A program made the position numbers and the translations under genes. From an uncultured Clostridium sp. (GTDB taxonomy: Bacteria > Bacillota > Clostridia > TANB77 > CAG-508), in NCBI GenBank assembly GCA_947364715.1, contig CANAUI010000006.1, positions 1-44,820 on the forward strand: a DNA stretch of 44,820 bases. The letters are read 5' to 3'. This document shows positions 19,278 through 28,892 of the stretch, in pieces. The notes under the pieces were generated by a model. The model was not told the DNA's origin, did no database searches, and worked only from the letters and a program-made list of their open reading frames with translations. The stretch's first letter is position 1. Every line of letters starts with the position of its first letter.

Positions 19278-20270
19278 TTAAATCATTATCATGTTTTCTA
19301 AAATTTGAATCGCATTACTTGCTGCACCTTTTCTTAAATTATCTGCAACAACCCATAGATTAAGTCCATATTTTACACTATAATCTCTTCTAATTCTTCC
19401 TACAAAAATTTCATCATATCCATCAGCTTTTGTTGCAATTGGATAATAATTCTTTTCTATGTCATCTACTACAATAATACCAGGGTAGTTTTGTAATAAT
19501 TGTTTAACATCATATAAATCAAAATCTTTTTCGAATTCAATATTTATAGATTCACTATGACAGTTTAAAACAGGAACACGTACAGTTGTAGCAGTTATTG
19601 GTAAATCAGGTTTATTTAAAATTTTTCTTGTTTCATTTATCATTTTATATTCTTCTTTTGTATATCCATCTTCCATAAAAACATCAATTTGTGGTAAACA
19701 ATTATTAAAAATAGGGTAAGGGAATTTTTTTGGAGCAAATCCATTTGCACCATTTTCTAAATCTTCGATTCCATCTCTTCCAGCACCTGAAACAGCTTGA
19801 TAAGTTGAATACACAATTCTCTTTATGTGATATGTATCATCTAAAGGTTTTAAAGGGACAACTGCCTGAATTGTAGAACAATTTGGGTTAGCAATAATTC
19901 CTTTATTTTTAAATGCTTCTTTCATATTAACTTCTGGAACAATTAAAGGAACTTCTTTATCCATTCTATACACACTGCTATTATCGATACATGTACAATC
20001 ATGTTCTACTGCTAAAGGTATAAATTTTTTAGAAATATTACCTCCTGCACAAAATATTGCATAATCAAAATGTTTATTAAAGGAATTTTCAGTTAATTCT
20101 TGAAGAATATAGTTATTTCCCAAAAATTCAATTTTCTTTCCAGCAGATTTTTTAGAACAAAATAAAGTAAATTCAACATTAGAAAAATTTTTTTCTTCTA
20201 ATACTTTTAAAGTTGTTCTTCCAACAACACCACTAGCACCAACGATTGCTACTTTAAATTTATTTTTCAT
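19278..20270 (-). CDS. asd: Aspartate-semialdehyde dehydrogenase
   Basis: NADPH-dependent reduction of aspartyl phosphate to aspartate semialdehyde, a branch point to lysine/diaminopimelate, threonine and methionine. 330 residues, normal length. The nucleotide-binding loop is VAIVGASGVVGRTTL (about 7-21). The active-site Cys is in NPNCSTIQ (Cys 131). YQAVSGAGRDG and PVLNCHSES (catalytic His about 238) also match. On the reverse strand GGAGG (20283-20279) lies 8 bases before the ATG. It is divergent from feoA. The leader holds a 13-bp inverted repeat whose base touches the SD. Confidence 0.95.
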   Translation of the reverse strand: MKNKFKVAIVGASGVVGRTTLKVLEEKNFSNVEFTLFCSKKSAGKKIEFLGNNYILQELTENSFNKHFDYAIFCAGGNISKKFIPLAVEHDCTCIDNSSVYRMDKEVPLIVPEVNMKEAFKNKGIIANPNCSTIQAVVPLKPLDDTYHIKRIVYSTYQAVSGAGRDGIEDLENGANGFAPKKFPYPIFNNCLPQIDVFMEDGYTKEEYKMINETRKILNKPDLPITATTVRVPVLNCHSESINIEFEKDFDLYDVKQLLQNYPGIIVVDDIEKNYYPIATKADGYDEIFVGRIRRDYSVKYGLNLWVVADNLRKGAASNAIQILENMIMI

Positions 20271-20283
20271 ATTAGATTCCTCC

Positions 20284-20338
20284 TGTAAAAGTATATGTGT
20301 AATCTACAATAAAAATAATATAATTATATACTTTTACA
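20284..20338 (-). promoter_or_regulatory. Leader hairpin abutting the asd ribosome binding site
   Basis: TGTAAAAGTATAT and ATATACTTTTACA form a perfect 13-bp inverted repeat (20326-20338 with 20284-20296) around a 29-base loop. On the asd transcript the stem ends at 20284, directly beside the GGAGG at 20283-20279. It could affect ribosome access or be a regulator site in the divergent region. It is too short for a lysine riboswitch. Confidence 0.4.
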
Positions 20339-20432
20339 ACAAAATTTTACTATAAAATTTAAATATGTGCAATAACAATTTAAATTTTAATGAATACAAT
20401 ATAGTAAACATAATGTGGAGGTGCTATATGTA

Positions 20433-20660
20433 ATGAAACAAAAAACAGTAAATGAATTAAAATTGGAAGAAGTAGGTATTGTTAATAAAATTATTGGAGA
20501 AGAAACAATAAAAAGAAGATTATTAGACTTAGGATTAATAGAAGGAACAAATATCAAACCAGTTTTAATAAGTCCATTAGGAAATCCAAGAGCATATGAA
20601 TTTAGAGGGAGTTTAATTGCTATTCGTAAAGAAGATGCAGAAAATATAAAACTAAAATAG
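20433..20660 (+). CDS. feoA: FeoA, small SH3-like partner of the ferrous iron transporter
   Basis: 75 residues: MKQKTVNELKLEEVGIV, then GEETIKRRLLDLGLIEGTNI and PLGNPRAYEFRGSLIAIRKE, the FeoA SH3-like barrel. It is thought to help or regulate FeoB at the membrane. I prefer the ATG at 20433 over the in-frame GTG at 20415, because the GTG lies at the SD itself (GGAGGTG, 20417-20423). It lies 46 bases before feoB, in one operon. Confidence 0.92.
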   Translation: MKQKTVNELKLEEVGIVNKIIGEETIKRRLLDLGLIEGTNIKPVLISPLGNPRAYEFRGSLIAIRKEDAENIKLK

Positions 20661-20706
20661 TAACAAAAAGAAGAAAAACTATATAAAATACAATAAGGAG
20701 GAGTTT

Positions 20707-22840
20707 ATGAATAAGAAAGAAAATTTATCTATAAAACATAAAGAAATAAAACAAAAAAGTGACTATACAATTGCATTAGCTGGAAATCCTAATGTGGGAA
20801 AATCAACAATATTTAATAATCTAACAGGAATGAATCAACATACTGGTAATTGGACTGGTAAAACAGTTTCAAATGCAACAGGTGTTTTTGAGTATAAAGG
20901 AAAACAGTATAAAATTGTTGATATTCCTGGTACATATTCAATTATGTCACATTCAGAAGAAGAAGAAATTGCTAGAAATTATATTTGTTTTGGCAATCCA
21001 GATAGCACAATTATTGTTGTAGATGCTACTTCTTTAGAAAGAAACTTAAATCTTGTATTACAAATTACAGAAATTACTGATAATATAATTATTTGTGTTA
21101 ATTTGTTAGATGAAGCGAAAAAAAATAAAATAGAAATTAATTTAGAGGAGTTATCTAATATATTGAAAGTACCAGTTGTAGGAGTTACAGCTAGAAAGAA
21201 AAAAACATTAAATAATTTAGTAAAAGAAGTTAGAAATATTTGTGAGAAAAAAGAACAAATAAAACAAATTTATCAAATACAATATAATGAAAAAATAGAA
21301 AAAGCTATTGAACAAGTAAAAGAAATAATAAGTAAACAATATGGAATAACGAATAAATTATCAAGATGGATAAGCATAAAAGTTTTAGAAGGAGAAGAAG
21401 GAATTTTAAAAGAAATAGAAAAACAATTAGATATACAATTAGTGAATAATAATAAAATAGATAAAATTAAAAAAGAAGCTTTAGAAATGTTAGAAATGGA
21501 AGGAATTTATCAAGAAAAATTTAAGGAAAAAATAGTAGAAACAATAGTAAAAGATTCTGAAGAGATAGGAAAAAAAGTATGCAAATTTAATAATAAAGAT
21601 TATACTAATAGAGATAGAAAGATGGACAAAATATTGACTTCTAAAAAATATGGCATTCCAATTATGATTGTTTTTTTATTACTAATATTTTGGATTACGA
21701 TTGTAGGAGCTAATTATCCATCTCAATTTTTGTTTAGTTTATTTGGAAATATACAAGAAAAATTGATAGTTTTTGCAACATATATACATTGTCCAGAGTG
21801 GTTATCTAATATGTTGATTTTAGGTGTTTACCAAACCTTGACTTGGGTTGTATCTGTTATGTTACCACCTATGGCTATTTTCTTTCCGTTATTTACTATA
21901 TTAGAAGATTTAGGATATCTACCAAGGATTGCTTTTAATATGGATGGATTTTTTAAAAAGGCTTGTTGTAATCGGAAAACAAATGATTACAATGTGCATG
22001 GGGTTTGGTTGTAATAGTTGTGGAATAACAGGATGTAGAATTATAGATTCACCAAGAGAAAGACTAATAGCTATATTAACAAATAATTTTGTGCCATGTA
22101 ATGGAAGATTTCCATTTTTAATTACAATTGCTACCATATTTATAGCAGGAACAATAAATGGGATAGGAGCATCTATTATATCTACAATAGCAGTCATATT
22201 TGTAATAATTTTTGGTGTTATAATGACATTAATTGTATCTAAAATTCTATCAAAAACCATATTAAAAGGAATGCCATCATCTTTTGTATTAGAATTACCA
22301 CCATATCGAAAACCACAATTTTTAAAAGTATTAGTAAGATCTATTTTTGATAAAACTATATTTATATTAGGAAGAGCCATTGCAGTTTCACTACCAGCAG
22401 GAATAGTAATATGGTTGTTTGCTAATATTGGTATACAAGGAGAAAGTTTATTAACAATTGTTGCAAACTTTTTAGAGCCATTAGCAAATATTATGGGATT
22501 AGATGGGTATATTTTAACTGCTTTTATATTAGGAATACCAGCAAATGAAATTGTTCTTCCAATTATACTCATGTGTTATATGCAAGGAACTTCTTTAATA
22601 AATATGGAAGATACCTTTGCGATAGGAGAAATTTTAAAACAAAATGGGTGGACTATACTAACAGCAATAAATGTTATGCTATTTACTATATGTCATTTTC
22701 CATGTGCTACAACTTTGCTTACAATAAAGAAGGAAACAGGAAGTTGGAAATGGACAGCAATTAGCTTTTTAATACCAACTGTATGTGGAATTGTTTTTTG
22801 TATGTTAACAACCTTAATTTACAATGTTTTAGTATTATAA
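20707..22840 (+). CDS. feoB: FeoB ferrous iron transporter, with +1 frameshift at a CGG codon
   Basis: GTP-driven Fe(II) importer. The N-terminal G domain has GNPNVGKST (about 24-32), NWTGKTVSN (switch I), DIPGTYS (about 72) and NLLDEA (about 132). The membrane part follows. The first frame ends at 22014, just after LPRIAFNMDGFFKKACCNRK. The rest (GKQMITMCMGFGCN onwards, ending at 22840) is in the +1 frame. The switch is at AAT CGG A: the in-frame CGG is at 21973-21975, and dropping its C gives N-G-KQ, the sequence expected of the family, and one product of about 710 residues. No stop or other damage is seen on either side. It is either decoded by frameshifting or has a single-base insertion. 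SD AAGGAGGAG is strong. Confidence 0.85.
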
Positions 22841-22989
22841 GAATAAAACAATATTATTGAATTTTTAAAGTATATATGATAAAATAAGAAAAAGTGTTTG
22901 AAAATACATTTTTGCCAATTTCAAACTTGTTTGGACTTTAAAAAATAACAAATTATATGTTATAGTATAAAAGAATTGAGGTGACTGAT

Positions 22990-23334
22990 ATGCCAAATAA
23001 TATTCAAAAAATATTGAATGACTTTTTAGAAGAAGTAAAAATAATATTAGGCAGTAGATTAAAAAAAATAGTGCTATATGGCTCATATGCAAGAGGAGAT
23101 TATAATAAAAGTTCAGATATAGACATAATGATTTTAACAGATTTATCAGATAAAGAAATAAGTGAATATAGTATCAAAATATGGGAAAAAAGTGCTGATA
23201 TAGAGATAGATCAAGGAATTGTACTTTCCCCTTTAGTAAGAAATATAGATGATTTTGAATCTTGGTCAGATGTGAAACCATTTTATATGAATATTATAAA
23301 TGAAGGAGTTGTATTAGTTGGAGAAAAAAACTAG
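22990..23334 (+). CDS. MNT-type minimal nucleotidyltransferase (antitoxin-like)
   Basis: About 114 residues. The nucleotidyltransferase signature is KIVLYGSYARGDYNKSSDID: GSxxRGD and the two Asp residues that bind metal are present, followed by IMIL. In known MNT/HEPN toxin-antitoxin pairs this protein adds AMP to the HEPN toxin and silences it. The ATG at 22990 is preferred over a GTG at 22981 because the SD GAGGTG (22978-22983) overlaps that GTG. An inverted repeat GTTTGAAA/TTTCAAAC (22896-22903, 22919-22926) lies upstream and could be an operator. It overlaps the HEPN gene by 17 bases. Confidence 0.87.
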   Translation: MPNNIQKILNDFLEEVKIILGSRLKKIVLYGSYARGDYNKSSDIDIMILTDLSDKEISEYSIKIWEKSADIEIDQGIVLSPLVRNIDDFESWSDVKPFYMNIINEGVVLVGEKN

Positions 23335-23722
23335 TAAAGAATTTGCTTTATACAGATTAGATAGAGCTAAAGAAGAATGTGAAACAGCAGAATTGCTATA
23401 TAGAGAAAGTAAATTATTAGCTTCTAATAATAGAGCATATTATTCAATTTTTTATGCAATTAGAGCAATACTTGCAATGGAGAAGATTGACTTTAAAAGG
23501 CATAAAGATGTATTAGCATATTTTAACAAAAATTATGTTAAAACAGAAATTTTTCCAAGACAAATGGGAAGAAAAATAATAATGGCCTCTAAAGTAAGAG
23601 AAGATAGTGATTATGATGAGAAATATGAGCCAAATTCTGAGGCTACTTACTTACAAATCGAAACTGCTAAAGAATTAATAGAATTAGTAGAAAAATATTT
23701 AGGTAATTTACAAAGTAAATAA
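23318..23722 (+). CDS. HEPN-domain protein (toxin-like partner of MNT)
   Basis: 134 residues, all-helical HEPN fold of the COG1895 type: FALYRLDRAKEECETAELLY, ASNNRAYYSIFYAIRAIL (about 36-53) and KVREDSDYDEKYEP (about 92), with a helix at the end. The classical R-x4-6-H RNase motif of lethal HEPN toxins is not obvious, so toxicity is uncertain. The start is a TTG at 23318, with GAAGGAG (23302-23308) correctly spaced. It overlaps the MNT stop, so the two are translationally coupled. Confidence 0.85.
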   Translation: MEKKTSKEFALYRLDRAKEECETAELLYRESKLLASNNRAYYSIFYAIRAILAMEKIDFKRHKDVLAYFNKNYVKTEIFPRQMGRKIIMASKVREDSDYDEKYEPNSEATYLQIETAKELIELVEKYLGNLQSK

Positions 23723-23772
23723 TACAAAACTGTTGCAAATTGGATATTTGTGATTATATGATTATAAAATTT

Positions 23773-23841
23773 AGGAAACTGAGTATAAGTTGTTATAATT
23801 AAGCTGTGAATTATAACAACTTATACTCAGTTTCCTTTTTT
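23773..23841. terminator. 28-bp perfect inverted repeat with T-run
   Basis: Arms 23773-23800 and 23809-23836 are perfectly complementary over 28 bp. Each outer end carries the core AGGAAACTGAG/CTCAGTTTCCT. The loop is 8 bases and a TTTTTT tail follows. It works as a terminator for the MNT/HEPN operon but is much longer than normal ones, so it may derive from a small mobile repeat. Confidence 0.7.
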
Positions 23842-24184
23842 GTTACTAGATAATGGTATTTTAAACTTATTAATCAAAAGACTTGATATATATAATATTG
23901 ATGAAAATTCGAATGTGACCAAAATAGCATTACAAATTTTTAACATAAAAGCATAAAGGGTCCTGTTTCCAGGTATTGTTATGCTTTTATGTTTAGAATT
24001 TGTTAGCGTCAATGACGGGTAACTGAGAATTTGAAGAAATATTATATATATTAAGCCTTTTCTTAATTCTAATTATTATAAACCATTATATTGTAACCCT
24101 TTTTTTCATAAATTAACAATATCCTCTTTTAAAAATAAAGAAAATGGTATACAATAATAAAAAAGTAAAAATTAGGAGAGGGAT
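23842..24184. other. Gene-free region with a second structured element before recJ
   Basis: No convincing gene. It holds the 15-bp inverted repeat AACATAAAAGCATAA (23942-23956) with TTATGCTTTTATGTT (23979-23993), with a small CCTG-TTTC... inner hairpin (23962-23973). A 61-codon reverse frame here is judged spurious. A weak -10 (TATACA, about 24150) may serve recJ. Most of the rest is AT-rich with no visible feature. Confidence 0.5.
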
Positions 24185-25876
24185 ATGAACAAAAAGTGGC
24201 AAATATATGAAGTAGATGAAGAAAAAGTAGAAGAAGTATCAAAAAAATATAATGTAAATAAGCTATTAGCAACAATACTTGCTAATAGAAACATTATAAA
24301 AGAAGAAGAAATTAGATTATTTTTAAATCCTACAAGAAATGATTTTCATAATCCATTTCTAATTACAGATATGGAAAAAGCTATTAACAGAATTGTAGAA
24401 GCAATAGAAAAACAAGAAAAAGTAACCATATATGGTGATTATGATGTAGATGGTATTACAAGTATTACTGTTTTAAAAAGTTTTTTAAAAGATAGAGGTT
24501 TAGAAGTATGTCAATATATACCTAATAGATTACATGAAGGGTATGGATTAAATAAAAATGCAATTGATAAAATTCATGAAAGTGGTTGTAATTTAATGAT
24601 AACTGTAGATTGTGGGATATCTGCAATAGAAGAAATCTCATATGCTAATAGTTTAGGAATAGAAACCATTGTAACAGACCATCATGAGCCAGGAAATGTA
24701 TTGCCAAATGCATTAGCAATTATTGATAATAAACGAAAAGATAGTAAATATCCATTTAGAGATTTAGCAGGAGTTGGAGTAGTCTTTAAAGTAATACAAG
24801 CATTAGGAATGAGATTAGGAATAAAAGAAGAAGAATATTTAAAATATTTAGATATTGTTTGCATAGGAACTATATCAGACATTGTTCCTTTAGTAGATGA
24901 AAACAGAGTTATTGCTAAATTAGGATTATTACTAATTAGGCAAACCAAAAATATAGGATTAAAATCTATTATTCAATCATCAGGATATAGTAAAATTGAT
25001 TCTAATAGTATTTCTTTTGGAATTGCACCAAGAATTAATGCTTGTGGAAGAATGGGAAAAGCAGAAGATGCATTACAATTATTTTTATCTAAAAATGTAA
25101 ATGAAGTTTTTCAGCTTACAAATAAATTAAATGAATATAATAAATTAAGACAAGATACTGAAAAGAAAATTTTTGAAAATGCTATAAAACAAATAGAAGA
25201 AGAACATTTGGCAGAAAATACAACAATTTCAGTAGGAGGACATAATTGGCATCATGGGGTGATTGGTATAGTTTCTTCTAAAATTACAGAAATGTATTTT
25301 AAACCAAGTATATTATTAAGTTTTGAAGAAGATGGGATTGGAACAGGCTCAGGAAGAAGTATACCAGGATTTGATTTACATGAAGCATTATCTAAATGTA
25401 CAAATACAATTGAAAAATTTGGTGGACACAGTATGGCAATTGGAATTACTATCAAAAAAGAGAAATTTGAAGACTTTAAAAAAGAATTTGAAGAAATTGC
25501 AAAAAAAGCTAATATAGAAAAAATTGTTCCTGTCATAAATATAGATGCTAAAATTGACTTTAGTAATATTAATAAAGATATGGTAGAAAGTTTAAAAGAA
25601 TTAGAGCCATTTGGAGAAGGAAACAAGATGCCTGTATTTGTATTTAAAAATTTGAAGATTGATTCTATTAGAGCATTGTCAGAAGGAAAGCATTTAAAAT
25701 TAACCTTAAAAGAAGGAAATACAGTTGTAAATGCTATTGGATTCAATATGGGCCAATTTGTAGAAGAATATAGAATTGGTGATAAAATAGATGTTGTAGG
25801 TGTATTAGAAGTAAATACATTTAATGGAGTAGATAATTTACAAATTAATATGAAAGATATTATGAGAGCAATATAA
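24185..25876 (+). CDS. recJ: Single-stranded-DNA-specific exonuclease RecJ
   Basis: 5'-3' ssDNA exonuclease of recombination and mismatch/base-excision repair. 563 residues. The DHH domain has YGDYDVDGITS (about 83-93, metal ligands), the DHH motif VTDHHEPG (about 163) and DIVPLVDENR. The DHHA1 domain has KFGGHSMAIGI (about 410), and a C-terminal OB-like domain follows. SD AGGAGAGGG before the ATG at 24185. It lies 54 bases before relA, a common Bacillota arrangement. Confidence 0.95.
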   Translation: MNKKWQIYEVDEEKVEEVSKKYNVNKLLATILANRNIIKEEEIRLFLNPTRNDFHNPFLITDMEKAINRIVEAIEKQEKVTIYGDYDVDGITSITVLKSFLKDRGLEVCQYIPNRLHEGYGLNKNAIDKIHESGCNLMITVDCGISAIEEISYANSLGIETIVTDHHEPGNVLPNALAIIDNKRKDSKYPFRDLAGVGVVFKVIQALGMRLGIKEEEYLKYLDIVCIGTISDIVPLVDENRVIAKLGLLLIRQTKNIGLKSIIQSSGYSKIDSNSISFGIAPRINACGRMGKAEDALQLFLSKNVNEVFQLTNKLNEYNKLRQDTEKKIFENAIKQIEEEHLAENTTISVGGHNWHHGVIGIVSSKITEMYFKPSILLSFEEDGIGTGSGRSIPGFDLHEALSKCTNTIEKFGGHSMAIGITIKKEKFEDFKKEFEEIAKKANIEKIVPVINIDAKIDFSNINKDMVESLKELEPFGEGNKMPVFVFKNLKIDSIRALSEGKHLKLTLKEGNTVVNAIGFNMGQFVEEYRIGDKIDVVGVLEVNTFNGVDNLQINMKDIMRAI

Positions 25877-25930
25877 AGATAGATTTTTTCTGTACAAGAA
25901 CTATTAAAATGAAAAAGGGGAAGTGAACAG

Positions 25931-28129
25931 ATGCAAGAAGAAAAAAAAGAAATTACAATTAAAGATGTTATTAATAAAAGAAAAGAACATTCCAGAAGAG
26001 TAGATGTCAAATTAATTATGAGTGCATATAGATTAGCTAATGAAAAACATAAAGGGCAAAAAAGAAGTTCAGGTGAACCATATATTATTCATCCTCTTAA
26101 TGTTGCATATATTTTAGCAGACATTGGATTAGATGATAGTACAGTTTGTGCAGCACTTCTTCATGATGTTGTAGAAGATACAGATATAACAGAGAAAGAT
26201 TTAAGAAGTCAGTTTGGAAATGAAATTGCAGATATGGTAGAAGGTGTAACAAAATTAAGTAATATTCAATTTGCATCAGTAGAAGAACAGCAAGTAGAAG
26301 ATTATAGAAAAATGTTTTTAGCAATGGGAAAAGATATTAGAGTAATTTTAATTAAATTAGCTGACAGATTGCATAATATGAGAACTTTAAAATTTTTAAA
26401 GAGAGAAAGACAAATTGCTAATGCAAAAGAAACTAGAGAATTATATGCACCACTTGCTAATAGATTAGGTATTTATTCTTTAAAATGGGAACTAGAAGAT
26501 TTAGCTTTTAAATATTTAGAGCCAGAAGAGTATCATGAATTAGTAGAAGGAATTAACAAAAAAAGAGAAGAAAGAACACAATTTATTGAAAAAATCATGG
26601 GAGATATTCGTGTAACTTTAAAAAGACAAAAAATTGATGCAGAGGTAACAGGAAGGGCAAAACATTTATATAGTATTTATAGAAAAATGAAACGTGATAA
26701 TAAAAACTTAGAGCAAATATATGATTTATTTGCTTTAAGAATATTAGTTAATTCAGTAAAAGATTGTTATGCAGTATTAGGTATTGTTCATGAGTTATAT
26801 AACCCTATGCCAGGTAGATTTAAAGATTATATAGCTGTTCCAAAACCAAATATGTATCAATCTATTCATACAACATTATTAGGAGAAAAAGGAACTCCAT
26901 TTGAGGTACAAATAAGAACAAGAGAAATGCATAAAGTTGCTGAATTTGGTATTGCTGCACATTGGGCATATAAAGAAGCAAGTTATTTTGGAAAAAAACA
27001 ACCTGTAAAAGTAGAAGAAGATAAATTAGCATGGCTTAGAGAAACACTAGAATGGCAAAAAGAATTAGAAGACCCACAAGAATTTTTAAATACATTAAAA
27101 ACAGAATTATTTGAAGATGAAGTATATGTATTTACACCAAAAGGAGCAATTAAAGTATTACCAAGAGGAGGAACACCAATTGATTTTGCATATACTATAC
27201 ATGCTGAAATTGGAAACAAAATGACAGGATGTAAAATAAATAGTAAAATGATGCCAATTATTACACCATTACATAGTGGAGATATAGTAGAAATTATTAC
27301 ATCAGATAATTCAAAAGGTCCAAGTAGAGACTGGTTGAAATTTGTAAAAAGTTCAGGAGCTAGAAATAAAATTAAAAACTGGTTTAAAAAAGCACAAAAA
27401 GAAGAAAACATTGAAAAAGGAAAAGAATTAATTGAAAAAGAATTAAAAAGAATTGGATTTACACATACAGATTTATTTAAATCAGAATATATTGAACAAA
27501 TGCTTGAAAAATATAAATATAAAAACTTAGATGAAATGTATTCTGCTGTTGGATTTGGAGCAAATTCATCAGTAAAAGTCATTGCAAAAATGCTTCAAGA
27601 ATATCGAAAGGAACATGAAGAAGAGGACATTGAAAAAAAATTAGAAGAACTAAAAAAAGCAAAACAAAAGAAACCAAAACCATCAAACTCAGGTATTATT
27701 GTAAAAGGAATAGACAATTGTTTAGTAAAACTTTCTAAATGCTGTAATCCACTTCCAGGAGATGAAATTGTGGGATACATTACAAAAGGAAGAGGAGTAT
27801 CTGTTCACAGAAAAGACTGTAATAATGTAAAAGACTTAATATCAGAAGAAAATAGAATGATAGATGTAGAATGGTATGAAGAAGAAAAATCAGCATATCA
27901 GGCAGAAATTGAAGTTTTTGCAAATGACAGAAGTGGTTTATTAGTAGATATTTTAAAAGAGTTAGGAACAACAAAAGTAAATATTTTAGGAGTAAATACA
28001 AAAACCACAAAAGAAAGAATTGCAATTATGAATATTACTTTAGAAATAGAAAATTTAAATGAATTAAATAAAGCTCTAAAAGTGATTAGAAAAGTAAATA
28101 GTGTTTATGATGTAAAAAGAAAAAAATAA
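25931..28129 (+). CDS. relA: Bifunctional (p)ppGpp synthetase/hydrolase (RelA/SpoT, Rel)
   Basis: Long RSH protein, 732 residues. The HD hydrolase domain is intact, with HPLNVAYILAD (His about 53) and LLHDVVEDT (His 78, Asp 79). The synthetase domain includes GRAKHLYSIYRKM and RFKDYIAVPKPNMYQSIHTT (about 300). A TGS domain (VYVFTPKGAIKVLPRGGTPI, about 398), a zinc-finger/RIS-type CC motif (LSKCCNPLPGDEIVGYI, about 600) and a C-terminal ACT domain follow. Both activities therefore look functional, so it is the main stringent-response enzyme. An amino-acid-starvation sensor is relevant if CGG codons really stall ribosomes here. Confidence 0.96.
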   Translation: MQEEKKEITIKDVINKRKEHSRRVDVKLIMSAYRLANEKHKGQKRSSGEPYIIHPLNVAYILADIGLDDSTVCAALLHDVVEDTDITEKDLRSQFGNEIADMVEGVTKLSNIQFASVEEQQVEDYRKMFLAMGKDIRVILIKLADRLHNMRTLKFLKRERQIANAKETRELYAPLANRLGIYSLKWELEDLAFKYLEPEEYHELVEGINKKREERTQFIEKIMGDIRVTLKRQKIDAEVTGRAKHLYSIYRKMKRDNKNLEQIYDLFALRILVNSVKDCYAVLGIVHELYNPMPGRFKDYIAVPKPNMYQSIHTTLLGEKGTPFEVQIRTREMHKVAEFGIAAHWAYKEASYFGKKQPVKVEEDKLAWLRETLEWQKELEDPQEFLNTLKTELFEDEVYVFTPKGAIKVLPRGGTPIDFAYTIHAEIGNKMTGCKINSKMMPIITPLHSGDIVEIITSDNSKGPSRDWLKFVKSSGARNKIKNWFKKAQKEENIEKGKELIEKELKRIGFTHTDLFKSEYIEQMLEKYKYKNLDEMYSAVGFGANSSVKVIAKMLQEYRKEHEEEDIEKKLEELKKAKQKKPKPSNSGIIVKGIDNCLVKLSKCCNPLPGDEIVGYITKGRGVSVHRKDCNNVKDLISEENRMIDVEWYEEEKSAYQAEIEVFANDRSGLLVDILKELGTTKVNILGVNTKTTKERIAIMNITLEIENLNELNKALKVIRKVNSVYDVKRKK

Positions 28130-28136
28130 TATAAAA

Positions 28137-28168
28137 ATAGGTGTATAATTATTTTTTAATTACCTATT
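28137..28168 (+). terminator. Weak hairpin between relA and the MBL gene
   Basis: AATAGG (28137-28142) pairs with CCTATT (28163-28168) and TAATTA (28146-28151) with TAATTA (28157-28162), with a T-rich loop. It may attenuate transcription or be chance. Confidence 0.25.
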
Positions 28169-28185
28169 AGGAAAAAGGAGGAAAT

Positions 28186-28833
28186 ATGATTTTAAAAGAA
28201 CAAAAGATTAATACATGGATAGGTGACCCAACAAACTGTTATATAATCTTTGATGAAGAAAGTAAAGAAACCATGGTTATAGACCCAGCAGGAGATGTTG
28301 ATAAAATTGTTGAAATGATACACATTTTAAATGGGAATTTAAAATACATTTATTTAACACATTGCCATGGAGACCATATAGCTGGTGTAACAGAACTAAA
28401 AAAACAATGTGGAGGGAAAGTATTGATTCATAGATTTGATAGTGAAGGATTAAATGATTTGAATATAAATCTTTCTATGATAATTGATTTACCACCAATT
28501 GAATTAGAAGCAGATTCAAGAATTGATGATGAAGATTTAATACATTTAGGAGAATTAGAATTAAAAGTTATTCATACACCAGGACATACAAAAGGCTCAA
28601 CTAGTCTATATTGCGAAAAACAAGCTTGTGTATTTTCTGGAGACACTATTTTTAGAGGGACATGGGGAAGAACAGATTTACCAACAGGAAGTATAGAAGA
28701 GATTATGGATTCTATAACAAATAAACTATTAAAACTTCCAGATAATACAATTGTGTATCCAGGACATGGTAAAGCAACAATGATAAAAGAAGAAAAGCCA
28801 ATATACTTAGAACTAAAGCCCAAATTATATTGA
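28186..28833 (+). CDS. MBL-fold metallohydrolase (glyoxalase II-like)
   Basis: 215 residues. The metal site is THCHGDHIAG (about 58-67, HxHxDH), with HTPGHTKGS (about 131), CVFSGDTIFRGTWGRTDLP (about 146) and VYPGHGKATMI (about 193). This is the small YcbL/YqgX-type hydrolase often found between relA and hisS in Clostridia. It may hydrolyse S-lactoylglutathione-like thioesters, but the real substrate is not known. SD AAAGGAGG is strong. Confidence 0.9.
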   Translation: MILKEQKINTWIGDPTNCYIIFDEESKETMVIDPAGDVDKIVEMIHILNGNLKYIYLTHCHGDHIAGVTELKKQCGGKVLIHRFDSEGLNDLNINLSMIIDLPPIELEADSRIDDEDLIHLGELELKVIHTPGHTKGSTSLYCEKQACVFSGDTIFRGTWGRTDLPTGSIEEIMDSITNKLLKLPDNTIVYPGHGKATMIKEEKPIYLELKPKLY

Positions 28834-28858
28834 AAACAGTCGAAATATATGGTATAAT
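28830..28858 (+). promoter_or_regulatory. hisS promoter
   Basis: TTGAAA (28830-28835, overlapping the MBL stop codon), 17-base spacer, TATAAT (28853-28858), 35 bases before hisS. Confidence 0.7.
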
Positions 28859-28892
28859 GCATATGTTTCTTGAGAAAGGATTGTGAATAAAG

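Noticed and set aside
20271..20432. Possible lysine or other riboswitch before asd, or Fur box before feoA
   Set aside because: The region is too short for a lysine riboswitch, and no Fur-type 19-bp inverted repeat could be seen.
21919..22572. 217-codon reverse frame opposite feoB
   Set aside because: Antisense shadow of the conserved FeoB membrane domain; no SD.
23827..24012. 61-codon reverse-strand frame
   Set aside because: It lies over two inverted repeats, lacks an SD and shows no family pattern; probably the translation of a structured repeat.
25252..26010. Long reverse-strand open frame opposite recJ and relA
   Set aside because: Ser/Ile/Leu-rich shadow of a conserved gene, typical of AT-rich antisense frames.
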